Assembly: GCA_020205615.1 (NCBI GenBank)
Contig: CM035167.1
Span: 58,673,023 to 58,737,022 of the forward strand
Origin: Panax quinquefolius
Lineage: Eukaryota; Streptophyta; Magnoliopsida; Apiales; Araliaceae
Length of the DNA: 64,000 bases
Direction: 5' to 3'
Under the pieces are notes generated by a model. That model had not been told where the DNA came from. It was given only the letters and a program-made list of their open reading frames with translations, and did no database searches. The translations under genes and the position numbers were made by a program. Shown here one piece after another: positions 44,910-55,850 of this stretch; the stretch's first letter is position 1, and every line of letters begins with the position of its first letter.

Positions 44910-47900
44910 GTGACCTCCCGAAAAGCAAGGAACCCGAATGAGGTCATCACGGGTAAGCTTATCATAAACTCTAGCGAAGTCTACACTTTATTTGATACCG
45001 GTTCTACCCATTCTTTTATTTCTCTTACTTGCGCTCAACGATTAAATTTAACTCCGGAGAAATTAGACTTTGACTTATTTGTGGAATCTCCGTTGGGAGA
45101 AACCTTCATTACATCCACGGTTTATAAGCCTTGTTTGGTTCAAGTTGGTAACCACACATTACCTGTCGATCTTATTCCATTAAAAATACTTGCATTTGAT
45201 GTAATTCTAGGGATTGATTGGTTAACTACTCATCATGCAAAAATTGATTGTTTTTGTAAGGTTGTTAGCTTTCATATTCCTAATCGACCTATTATGCGAA
45301 TTCAAGCAACCAAACCATTAAAATCAATCACTATCATCTCAAGCCATAAAGCTATTCGTTTATTGAAAAACAGATGTCAAGCTTTCTTAGCTCATGTCAC
45401 AGATCTAAACAAAAATACGTCAGTTTTGAATAATATTTCTATTGTTAATGAATTTCTGACGTATTCCACGAAGAACTTCCCCTACCTACCCCGGAGGCGT
45501 GAAATTGAATTTTGTATCGACCTTGAACCCGGTACAAAACCCATTTCTAAATCTCCATATCGAATGGCTCCTATTAAACTTCAGGAGTTAAAAATTCAAC
45601 TGCAGGAATTGTTAGACATTGGCTTTATTCATCCTAGTACTTCTCATTGGGGTGCTCCTGTTCTATTCGTGAAGAAGAAAGATGGGAGTATGCGACTTTG
45701 TATTGATTATCGGGAGTTGAATCATGTCACCATCAAAAATAGGTACCCATTGCCACGTATTGATGACCTGTTTGACCAGTTGCAAGGAGCTAAATTCTTT
45801 TTAAAGATTGATCTTCGTTCTAGATATCACTAATTGAAGATTAGAACCGATGACTTTCCAAAGATGGCTTTCAGAACTCGGTACGGGCATTATGAATTCC
45901 TAGTCATGTCCTTTGGATTGACTAATGCTCCTGCTGCCTTCATGGATATGATGAACCGAGTATTCAAGGAATATTTTGATCACTTTGTGGTCGTCTTTAT
46001 TGATGACATCCTCATATATTCCAAAACCCGTGAAGATCATGAGCAACACTTGAGGCTTATACTCCAAAAGCTTCGTGAATATAAGCTTTATGCCAAGTTG
46101 AAGAAATGCGAGTTCTGGCTTGAGGAAGTAGCATTCCTTGGGCACGTGGTATCAAGTCATGGAATATCTGTTGACCCAGCAAAGATTGAAGCTATTCAAA
46201 GCTGGGAGCAACCTAAATCAGTGACCGAAGTACGTAGCTTTCTCGGCTTAGCTGGTTATTATTGGAGATTCGTAGAAGGGTTTTCTCGAATCGCTACTCC
46301 ACTAACTCAGCTGACTCGGAAAGATACAAAGTTCGGTTGGAGCGAGGAATGTGAGAAGAGTTTTCAAGAACTCAAGAGGAGACTCATTTCAGCACCTGTT
46401 CTGACAATACCATCTGGTTCGGAGGGATTTGTCATCTACAGTGATGCTTCGGGCAAAGGGTTTGGATGAGTTCTCATGCAACATGGGAAAGTCATAGCCT
46501 ATGCCTCACGACAACTCAAAGAATATGAGAGGAATTATCATACTCATGATCTAGAGTTGGCAGCTGTTGTCTTCGCACTAAAGATTTGGAGGCATTACTT
46601 GTATGGGGAGAAAGTGGAGATCTTTACGGATCATAAAAGCCTCAAATATTTCTTCACTCAAAAGGAACTCAACATGCGACAACGATGTTGGCTTGAACTG
46701 TTGAAAGATTATGATCATACTATCCAATACCATCCTGGAAAAGCGAACGTGGTAGCTGACGCATTGAGTAGAAGATCATATGCAAGTACGAATGCGATAT
46801 TGTCAACGCAAAGGCCCATTTTGTATGACTTGCAAAGGATGGAGATAGAGATAAAGACTCCAGGGACCCACGTGATGATGGAAAATATACGAGTAGAACC
46901 GACTTTAATTGATAAAATTAAAGCTGCTCAAGCTACAGATCCGGAGCTGATGTGTATGAGGAAAAAAGTGCAAGAAGGTGCGATGCCGGAAGGAAGAATC
47001 GATGAAGAAGGAATACTTCGAGTTAACTTCAGACTTTGTGTTCCTAACGACCCTGATTTAAAGTGTAAAATCATGATGGAGGTGCACAACACACCGTTTG
47101 CAATCCATCCCGGGAGTACCAAAATGTATCATGATCTTCGACATACATTTTGGTGGGGCAATATGAAGAGAGAGATAGCACTGTTTATCTCAAGGTGTCT
47201 AACGTGTCAACGAGTCAAGGCGGAGCATCAAGTACCAAAAGGTCCATTGCAACCACTTGAAATACTAGAATGGAAGTGGGAGCACATTACCATGGATTTC
47301 GTTACTGGTCTTCCCAAAGTTTCTCAAGGCATAGATGCGATTTGGGTCATTGTTGATAGATTGACTAAGTCTGCTCATTTCTTACTGATACGAGAAACTT
47401 ATACACTTGAACGTCTTGCTCGTATGTACATAAACGAGGTTGTAAGATTGCTTGGTAAGCCAGTATCCATAGTTTCTGATCGAGACCCAAGATTCACTTC
47501 GCGATTTTGGGTAAGTTTGCAAAAAGCTATGGGCACATATTTACGATTTATCTCGGCATATCATCCTCAGACGGACGGACAGTCGGAGAGGACTATTCAA
47601 ACTCTTGAAGATCTATTAAGACTTTGTGTCCTTGATTTCAAGGGAAGTTGGGACAAGTTCTTACCATTGGTGGAGTTTTCCTACAACAATAGTTATCAAG
47701 CAAGTATTGGCATGGCTCCATTCGAAGCGTTGTATGGAAAAAAGTGTCGTTCTCCAGTATGCTGGGATGAGGTGGGTGAAGCAACGTTGTTGGGACCAGA
47801 GTTGGTATGTATGACTACGAAAAAGATTCAAACGATCCGGCAATGTATAAAAACCTCACAAGTTCGACAAAAGAGTTATGCTGATCTTCATCGAAAGGAC

Positions 47901-48356
47901 GTGGAATTCGATATAGGAGATCATGTGTTGTTACGTGTTGCTCCATGGAAAGGAGTTTCGAGATTTGGAAAGAGAGGAAAACTCAATCCTCGATTCATCG
48001 ACCCATTTTTAATCCTTGATCGAGTAGGAACTATGGCCTATAGACTCGCTTTACCGCCAAGTATGTCTCGTGTTCATAACGTTTTTCACATATCCATGTT
48101 ATGTAAATATGTGAAAGACCCGAACCACATTATTGAGTTAGAACCGGAAGAAATAGCGGAAGATTTGATGTATGAAGAGGTTCCTGTTCAAATCTTGGAT
48201 AAAAAGGAACATATTCTACGCACCAAGGTTATACCTCAAGTCAAAGTTTTGTGGAGCAACCACGATGTTGAGGAAATGACTTGGGAGTTAGAATCTGAAA
48301 TGAAATCAAGGTATCCTTACCTCTTCGACATACCAGATACGTACCCTAATTTCTAG
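44910..48356 (+). pseudogene. pol of element D: protease-RT-RNase H-integrase-chromodomain, two nonsense codons
   Basis: One reading frame of 1,149 codons is broken only by TAA at 45831-45833 and TGA at 46467-46469. In order: protease motif [10 protein letters not shown] (catalytic Asp about residue 29) and [12 protein letters not shown] with [17 protein letters not shown] and the catalytic FIDDILIYS (Asp about 365-366); RNase H with [10 protein letters not shown] and [10 protein letters not shown]; integrase finger HPGSTKMYH...CLTCQRVK; core residues in MDFVTGLP (codon 47295), VSDRDPRF (47478) and DGQSERT (47586); C-terminal [13 protein letters not shown]; chromodomain [18 protein letters not shown]. 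Both stops lie in RT/RNase H. All visible catalytic residues are kept. Domain order and the chromodomain place it in the Tekay/Del clade. Confidence 0.93.
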
Positions 48357-48368
48357 GACAAAATTTTA

Positions 48369-48382
48369 TAAGAAGGGGAGAT
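48369..48382 (+). promoter_or_regulatory. Polypurine tract of element D
   Basis: ATAAGAAGGGGAGAT-type tract directly before the 3' LTR start TGTAAAACCCC. Confidence 0.8.
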
Positions 48383-50767
48383 TGTAAAACCCCAACTTTT
48401 TGCATAAAGATGAATTTTCTATAAATATTATTTTTGAATATTATGGAGTGAAATTGATATAATAGTTGTGGGTAATATTTATAAATTTTGCAAAGTATGC
48501 AAGTTGTTATATAATATTCGATTGGTCGGGGAATATTCGTTTTAACAGGGAGTATTAGTACAACGGCACAATCATTGGTGGACCCCACAACGAAATTATT
48601 GTCTAATTGAGAAAACGACAAAAATACTTTATAAAAATAACGGCGGAAGTTTTACCGTTAACTATTGAAACACCCGGTGTTAAAAGTACAGTAATACGCG
48701 TGGTAGCACACGGTATTGATTATTGACGCTTACGTGATAAGTCACTCAGTTTTGTTGGTATTATTAATGTAATAATAAAGAAAATCTTTTTATATAAAAC
48801 ATAATACTTTTATAAAGTTATTATATAAATAGAATATATTATATTCTATTATGCATAGTGTTGCATAATTATCCGCGCATAGTATTTTGCATAGTAAAAT
48901 CTTTTATATAAAAACATAATACTTTTATAAAGCTATCTGCTTTTATTAGACAATAATTAGAATATATTATATTTTATTATGCATAGTGTTTGCATAGTGC
49001 CTGCATAGTGTTTGCATAGTAAAATCTTTTATAAAGTTATTCGTTTTATTAGATTATAAGTAGAATATATTATATTTTATTTAAAAATTTTGCTTTAAAT
49101 ATGGACCGTCAGATTAAAAAGTAAATCAATCTGACCCGTTCATGAGTTAGTTACTATCAAAGTCCATTTTCTATAAATAGAAGCTCATTCCTTCATTATT
49201 TTCTTACGAATTCACTGAAACTCTAGAGAGAGAAAATTATAGAGAGAAAGAAGAAAATATTTCTGCTACTTAACTACTCTTATATTCAGCTCTTTTACGG
49301 TAAAGGGTGTTATTCTTTCTTATTCATGAAGAGAACTATTGTTATTCCATTTCTTATTATTACATTGGAATAACTTTGTATCTGCCATCTACCCTATACT
49401 TGGTGACATTCATCTATTATTACATTGGAACATCCTATTCATGTGTTTTACACCTGACTGGTTCCGTCTTTATTATTATTACGTTGGAACATCTTGTCAT
49501 GTGTTTTACACCTAATTCGGTTCCGCTCTTATTATTATTCATTAGAACATCCTCCACATGTGTGTTTTTTACCGGAATCGGGTTCCGTCTTTATTATTCT
49601 GTTGGAACATCACCTTGCGTGCAAATTTTGCACGACTGGTTTCGTTATTATTATTACATTGGAATAACACATCTATCACGAAATACCACATGCATGGTGA
49701 TTTCTTTTGTTATTCCATTCTTTATTATACTCAGTTGGTTAAAGTTTTGACTTCTATACTCCATGAAATTAGTAGAATATCCATGATATTTTCGCTTCAT
49801 CCAGTATCTTTTCATGGAAATATTCTTCTGATCATTCTTGAATTTTACTCAACAAAACAGTATCATGTTGACAATTTGGACGTTAATAATTCATGGATTA
49901 AGTAATTCTTGAACTTGTTCTATTGAATTCTTATATCATTGTCATCATCCTCATGTTTATATTTTGTTGAAAGTCATCTGTGGCCTGTAGTGCATAGATG
50001 GACTTGGTATGATTATGACGAGGATTATTCGCGATTGTAATCATGGTAGTAATGTTACAAATGATGTGGTAAAAGTTCTCATTGGCCCGTAGTGCATTGA
50101 TGGGACGAGTTGTTGGCATGATCATGACCATTAATGAATACACAAATATTCTTGGTCAGTAGTGCACGGATAATTGTGGTCGTGATACTAAAGAATATCC
50201 TTGGTAGTAGTGCGGGGTGATTCGATGATGTGGTATATTTATTAAGTCGAGTCTCAATGATAATAAATGATGAAAAACCTTTTAATCATAAAAGATAGTA
50301 GATTTTATTTTCTACTTGACTCTTTTAATGGATTGCTTGTTCATTTAGATTAAAACTTGATGTCTATTATATTTTATCGGTTTAACATTGTTGGAGACTA
50401 ATGATAATTTATTACGTATTATCTTAGTCATAATATTTCTTCTTGGGCTAGTTGAGCTCACCCTTCCTTTCACCATTATTCTCTTGAAATGCGAATATAG
50501 CTTTGACGAGTCGGGGAGCGGAGTGATGTTCCAGAAGGATAGCATTAGTAGTCCTCACTATTACGTGAAATAGTGTGATAATAATTGTAATGAGGACTCC
50601 TTTTGAGTTTGTATAATCTCAAGTAGATAATATTTGTATTCAAACTCACAGTTTATGTTTTGTCGTATTGTAAACGACAATTGTATTAGTAAGTTGTATT
50701 TGAATTATGTACCATATATCTGGCGACCCAAGATGGGTGATGTATACCTAATTTTGGGGGCGTCACA
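48383..50767 (+). repeat. LTR shared by D (3' LTR) and F (5' LTR position), subfamily A2
   Basis: It starts TGTAAAACCCCAAC and ends GGGGGCGTCACA. It is closest to the LTR at 60205-62613. TATA is at 49172-49179, and the hairpin array at 49335-49730 includes a near-perfect CGTGCAAA/TTTGCACG stem (49616-49632). Gag of F follows without a primer-binding site. Confidence 0.9.
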
Positions 50768-50958
50768 ATAGCAATGCGCGACTTGTCACAATCAAGCAGT
50801 TCAAAGAGTTGGGACCACTAAAACTTGCGGGAAAGCCGGATTCGATCAAGGCGAAAACGTGGGTAAAACAAATTACTAAGATATTTGATGTCTTAGGATG
50901 CACGGACGAACAGAAGGTTCCATTCGCCACCTTTATGTTCCGTGGTGAGGCAGATTAC
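50768..50958 (+). pseudogene. gag of element F, N-terminal part
   Basis: It encodes a capsid stretch (ARLVTIKQFKELG, SIKAKTWVKQITKIFDVLGC, EQKVPFATFMFRGEADY) matching gag of G at 63019-63195. It begins abruptly after the LTR, so leader and start are missing. It is cut at GATTAC by the Athila-like element E and resumes at 58843. Confidence 0.88.
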
Positions 50959-52528
50959 TGATGAGTGAGATTTATACCCGTGAATCAGATAATTTATGAC
51001 TTAAATAGTTGCCTGTTCTCGTAGAGTTTATATGTTTTTATATGATTATAGTGTTTTTGTGCTTAATTGACATATTGCAGGGCTTATCAGGCGTTTTCTA
51101 ACATTTAGGGGCGAAACAGGCATTTTATGCATAGCCGCGCCGCGACGCCAATGCCAAGCATATTGGCGGCAACAAACGCCACTCCCCCGACCCTTCGACA
51201 TCATCTTCTTGCATGATACCATGTTCCTTCTTTGGCTCATGACTGCAGCGAAACTCTGGTCTCCTTATTAATGACATGACATGCAGCTGATTTCTAACCA
51301 CAACTTCTTGGCGTCAGTCTTGCTTCTTGTCTGGTTCCCAGAAAACCAAGGCCTTGGTTTGACCTAGCGAACAAAAGGAGGGGATATATAACAGAGAAGC
51401 AAGCCTCTGCATTAATTATCTCATTATATCAGACATCCTATAACATATAATCTTGTAGTTTTAGCTTAGATTAGTTTTCTTTTGTATTTTCTCTCTAGTT
51501 CTTATTTGATGTCTGTACATATAGATTAGGTAGATTTAGGGAGAAGTCTTACATTTCTTTGGAGTACAAGAGCAACGAGCGACATAGAGCGGAAAGCTTG
51601 AAAGGAGCGGATTGATTGGAGACTGAAGGAGCTTTGACAGAGTTTCTTCTATCCATTTATCTTCTCTTATTTTGTAATCTATAAATGTTGCCTTTATTGC
51701 TACTTGTATTCGGTTTAATAGCTATGAACTGAATATTTGCTCTAAGGTTATATTGGAACCCTTTGTTATTTAAATTGACTGTCTTTTATCTCTTTGGTTG
51801 GCACCATATGATTTGGATTGATATATTTGTGCTTAATGATTCTTGCTAAGACATTAGTGATGATTTTGGTAATCTACATGATATCGACAGAAGAATTATA
51901 GATTTACACCGAAATATGTTGGCATGTGATTGTTGGTTTCGACTGCATAAATTGTGCGTAGAATAGACATATCTCTGTGCACCACGTGCGACCTAATTGA
52001 GAACCTATGCTTAAATCCTTGTTATGATTAATTCGAATAAACATGTGTAGGATTGCATCTAACATGGACGCTCTTTTCTATTCTATTCCCTTTTGGGTGG
52101 ATCTGGAGATGAAATGTTTATGCATACCTCGACAGAGGTGCATACCTCGATAGAGGTGCATAGGCACCTATGTGTTCTCGGTCGACAAATTGTCGTGACC
52201 ATTAAGACCAAAGAGAGAAGGGTAGCTAGTTTAATGAAATATAACACGCCAGGTGTTCGACAGAATGTCTGTGTGGGGTGAAGTTGTTACCTTAGCTTGT
52301 ATTTCCTTAGATTACCTTTAATTTTCCATTTACTTGCTTTGTTTAGTTTTAACTAGATTAATCACACTTCCATTTACTATTGTTCGAATAAGACTTTAGC
52401 GGTACATAGTCGGTACTTAGTAAATATTAGTCATAGTTCCTCGTGGGTACGACACACTCCTTATCACTGTATTACTTGTTAAACTGCGTATACTTGCGCG
52501 TGTTTAGTGATCGGTTTTCCGATCAATA
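50959..52528 (+). repeat. 5' LTR of element E
   Basis: It starts TGATGAGTGAGATTTATACC and ends TTCCGATCAATA (the 3' LTR ends CAACA). TATATAA is at 51385-51391. It contains a duplicated CATACCTCGACAGAGGTG unit near 52122-52160 that is single in the 3' LTR, and a terminal hairpin GATCGG-TTTT-CCGATC (52509-52524). Confidence 0.9.
51385..51391 (+). promoter_or_regulatory. TATA box of the E 5' LTR
   Basis: TATATAA in the context AGGGGATATATAACAGAGAAG, with the same word at 57717-57723 in the 3' LTR. Confidence 0.65.
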
Positions 52529-52530
52529 AG

Positions 52531-52551
52531 TTTTTGGCACCGCTGCCGGGG
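52531..52551 (+). promoter_or_regulatory. Primer-binding site of element E (Asp-tRNA type)
   Basis: TTTTTGGCACCGCTGCCGGGG. It matches the complement of the tRNA-Asp 3' end (TGGCGCCGTTGCCGGGGA) with two mismatches, diagnostic for Athila/Tat relatives. Confidence 0.85.
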
Positions 52552-52674
52552 AACTATTATTCTAATATTGTCCAATATTGATTTCAAACAATAGAGTCTT
52601 ACTTTGAACGTGTATATATTTATTTCTTTTATTTGTTTGATCTTCCTTTCCTTTTGTTTTTAATTTTACAGATT

Positions 52675-53571
52675 ATGGACTATCAATGTTATCAATGGCC
52701 ATATAAGGGGATGACACAACCAAGCTCGGAAGAAGGACTCGAGAAATTGCAACTTCAAATTGCCAATGCCTTGAGGTTTTCTTACAATCTTGAATGTCAG
52801 TCCACTCAGAATGCCTACTGTCAGGAACGAGCTGACTTTGAACTGATCTTCTATTATCCAAACTGCCAGGGTTATCCAAACTCATGGGACTACAGTCAAG
52901 AGCAATATCATGATCTGAATCATGCCTCTCAGTCTGAATACCAGTCTCCTCCGCAATATGAGTTGACGTCTCAACCCAATGAGAGCTTTTATGAGTCCTC
53001 AACACGAGAAGAAGAGAACAGGCTTGGGGAGCTTCTCGCCGACTTTATTGAGAGAAATGAGGTTTGAATGGCAAGCCAAGAAGCCGCATTGCACAGCCTT
53101 GAGAACCAATTGGGGAAACTCGTCAATGCCATCACAAATCCACTGCATGACAATCTTCTAATCTTAATTGATCTCGACGATGAAGCAGTAGAGCATTGCA
53201 CGGTGGATACGCAAGGAAAATGCAATGAGTCTCACACATTTGTTGAGGGAGACGTTATAGTGCAAACTAGCCAACCGGTGGAGTCTGAAGTTGGAGACAA
53301 TAGGATCAACAGCGGTTGTATAGTCAATACTGATCTACAATCAGAAACCACGCTCCTGACTATGGAAATCCGGGAGGGCCCAATAGCGCACAAAGAACGT
53401 TTTCAAATTAATGAACAAGGGGAATTAGTGGATAATTCCAGTGGTGAACGATTCTTTGTGCCAAAGGAGGAAGAAAGCATGAATGACCAATCCTCCATGT
53501 CTGCCAAAAATTCAAAGGAATTGACAAATAGGCGGCATGAAAAGGTCATTTTTGCTTATGAGCCGGATTGA
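52675..53571 (+). pseudogene. gag-like frame of element E with one nonsense codon
   Basis: The likely start is the ATG at 52675 (MDYQCYQWPYKGM). A single frame runs to the TGA at 53569-53571, interrupted by TGA at 53065-53067. The first part is rich in Tyr, Gln and Ser (PQYELTSQPNESFYESS), like the middle of Athila gag. The second begins with the heptad-like ALHSLENQLGKLVNAI, matching the LE(N/H)QIGQ segment of Athila gag, and ends in acidic sequence. The N-terminal retrotransposon-gag capsid domain and zinc knuckle are not seen, so the protein is reduced. Identification rests on that motif and on context. Confidence 0.65.
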
Positions 53572-54638
53572 ACATCGTCGATATAGTCAAGCCGATGACT
53601 TTAAAACAAGCGCTTGGTGGGGAGGCACCCCATCTCGGTATAAATTTAATCTGTTTACCTTTGCCTATATATAGTTTACTTTGTGTTTTTCTCTAACCAT
53701 GTTTTTGCATCTATCATATGTTTATTGTAGCTAGTAATGTGTAGTTAGTACTATATTGTCTGTAATAATGCATATTTGCTTCATAGTGTTTTCTGTTATA
53801 CTGGTCTTGGCATGTGCAGATAACAGGCAAAAAATTTGCAGAAAAAGGCTTTCGTGTTGTGGCCAACTAATTATTATATTGCAATCCGCCCTTGTGTACG
53901 GCCATACCCCACAATACTGATTTCGTGCCACATTTCAACCCGGTGTTTAAATGCCAAACTTTTCTCCATCGTACCGCAACGCCAACCAACACTGGGCAGC
54001 TCGCGTCGCGACGCTAAAACCAAGCCATGCCCTTGCTAACTCACACCGCAGCGCCAACTAACAAAGGGAAGTCCGCGCTGTGGCGACGGCAATGAGTTTT
54101 TATTTTTTAAAACTGATTTTGGCCAGCAGTTTGTGCGATTCCTCTCCACTTACTCGACACCTTTAGCAGTTTCAAGCACAAAAGAACCCAAACAACCATT
54201 TCACTCCCACGAATTCCTTGCAGCTATTGATCGTGTCTCATCTCAACCTGCAATAACAAACATAGAGCATCAATTGCCGGACAGTGTGCGAGCCTATACA
54301 CTTCTCAAACTAGGTTTTATTTTCAATTCAAGGTAATTTTTGAATTCAGTCAAATGGGAAACTAGTAGTGAGTTCATTGGTTGGATTTGTACATCTCTTA
54401 CGTAGTATTTCTGTGATTTCCTTTGTCAGAATTCTGGCTAGAGTTCTTTCAAGCAAGTTCTGTCCATAGTTGGTTTTGAGAGCGCCCACAAGGTGTTTGA
54501 GAAAATTCCTGAAAGAAAAAGTAGACTGTTTGGGCTATTTTGTGTATGAAATTTCTTTGGGTTCATCTGCAAAAGGTCTGAGGGAGTTTGAATTGGGTTT
54601 TTCTGCTAGTTTTGACACCAATTATTTCAAATTCTGAC
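53572..54638 (+). other. Non-coding spacer of element E
   Basis: It opens with AAACAAGCGCTTGGTGGGGAGGCACCCCAT (53606-53635), a word typical of the Athila spacer after gag. The rest has no convincing frame. A GC-rich block at 53990-54090 has words (CGCGTCGCGACGC) resembling the GC-rich part of the E LTR at 51135. Confidence 0.6.
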
Positions 54639-55355
54639 ATGGCTCAAAAGAGGCAACGCCTTAGCATAGGAGGATCTTCGTCCACGGCACCACTGATGGC
54701 TTGGGACAGAGCCAAATTTATCAATGAGGAGGCCTGGAAAAGGTACAAAAGCTCTTTTGGTGCACGAAATCTCATTCCTGAGTGGGGGTTCAAGCCGGAC
54801 AAAAAGGATGGTGATTTAGTAACCATGATACAAGAACGCAATTGGATCCACTTCACAAAACCACCTGGGTCAATAGTCATATCAGTGGTTCGGGAGTTCT
54901 ATGCTAATGCCAATCCCGAAGGTGATGCGGTTGTCCAAGTTAGGGGGAAGCTAGTGGCGTTCGGAAGTGTAGCCATCAATACATTATTTGCCACGCCTAA
55001 CTATGCGGGCAAGGACTATATGGAGTCGGGCCTTCGCAGCTACGACCTAGAGGATATCATTAGGAGGCTGTGCAAGCCCAGGACCGTGCGGAAGAAGAAC
55101 GATTATACTGGTGAAAAGACCAGCTTCTCGACTTCAGCGCTCAGTAGCTATGGGAAAGCGTGGTTCAGCTTCATATGTGCGAACATGATCCTGACCAGTC
55201 ACTTGAGCGACGTGACCAGAGATAGGGCGATTCTGCTATTCGCCATTGTCACGGGTCTGCAGGTGGATATTGGAGTTCTTATACATGAGTCCATTTTGAA
55301 GGCAATCAAGAGTACAGTCACTTTGGGGCTTCCACATCCATCATTGATCACTTGA
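54639..55355 (+). CDS. Athila ORF2: putative plant transposon protein
   Basis: The start is the ATG at 54639 (MAQKRQRLSIGGSSS). The frame upstream to 54588 has no ATG start. It encodes 238 residues to the TGA at 55353-55355. Sequence such as WDRAKFINEEAWKRY, LIPEWGF, NWIHFTKPPGSIVISVVREF, YANANPEG, VRGKLVAF and KAWFSFICANMILTSHLSDV is that of the plant-specific protein domain carried between gag/pol and the 3' LTR of Athila elements. Its function is not established; it has been compared with an envelope position by location only. The family is normally longer. The C-terminal part continues in broken frames to 55850. Confidence 0.8.
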   Translation: MAQKRQRLSIGGSSSTAPLMAWDRAKFINEEAWKRYKSSFGARNLIPEWGFKPDKKDGDLVTMIQERNWIHFTKPPGSIVISVVREFYANANPEGDAVVQVRGKLVAFGSVAINTLFATPNYAGKDYMESGLRSYDLEDIIRRLCKPRTVRKKNDYTGEKTSFSTSALSSYGKAWFSFICANMILTSHLSDVTRDRAILLFAIVTGLQVDIGVLIHESILKAIKSTVTLGLPHPSLIT

Positions 55356-55850
55356 CTGTGAAAGCTGGTAGGCATTTAGTGGGGGCCGGAAGAGATAGCC
55401 TTGCCTCCCATGGCAATCATCGACCACCAGACGATCTCACGCTTCATTGTGTGGGATGGGGCAGAGTCGCATAACAGATGCGAAGGCTACAAACCTCCTA
55501 TAACACTACCTCCTACAGCAGAGCCAGAGCAGGCACATGCTTCAGATGCCAGCCCAGCTAGATAGGGGCTATTGACTGATATTATGGCGTCCCTCACCTT
55601 GCTGCATCAGAAACAGGACATCGAGACGCAGAGGCAGCGGAGGCACATTACTGCAGTGGCTCAGAGGCAGGAGATATCTATGCGATGCCGGTGGTGGTGG
55701 TGAACACCATGCGAGCATTTACAAACTCTCATGTGGCGAGAATCTTTGAGTTCACACCATACCAATTTCCAGAGCTGCTTGTCTTCCCACCATTCCCTCC
55801 ACCATTGCCGCCCGCCGAGGCTGACGAGGACGAGACTGTTGTTGAGTGAG
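55356..55850 (+). pseudogene. Broken C-terminal part of Athila ORF2
   Basis: After the stop at 55355, a frame from 55409 (MAIIDHQTISRFIVWDGAES) runs to TAG near 55561 and on to a Gln/Arg-rich helix (HQKQDIETQRQRRHITAVAQ). A second frame (RAFTNSHVARIFEFTPYQF, then a Pro-rich end PPFPPPLPPAEADEDE) closes at the TGA near 55847. These are the usual coiled-coil and proline/acidic tail of the family. Confidence 0.7.

Larger units (their letters stand above)
41792..50767 (+). mobile_element. Element D: Tekay-type Ty3 chromovirus with the best-preserved pol
   Basis: The 5' LTR is 41792-44244, the interior 44245-48382 and the 3' LTR 48383-50767. No target duplication is present: the left flank is TAATA and the right flank ATAGC. 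The right flank is gag sequence of another element, so D has been joined to F by recombination or deletion. The primer-binding site and N-terminal gag are missing. The two LTRs differ more than expected for one element: the 5' LTR start resembles A1, while the 3' LTR resembles G. Confidence 0.88.

Noticed and set aside
52673..53005. A 110-codon minus-strand frame in element E
   Set aside because: Antisense of the gag-like frame, with no supporting motif.
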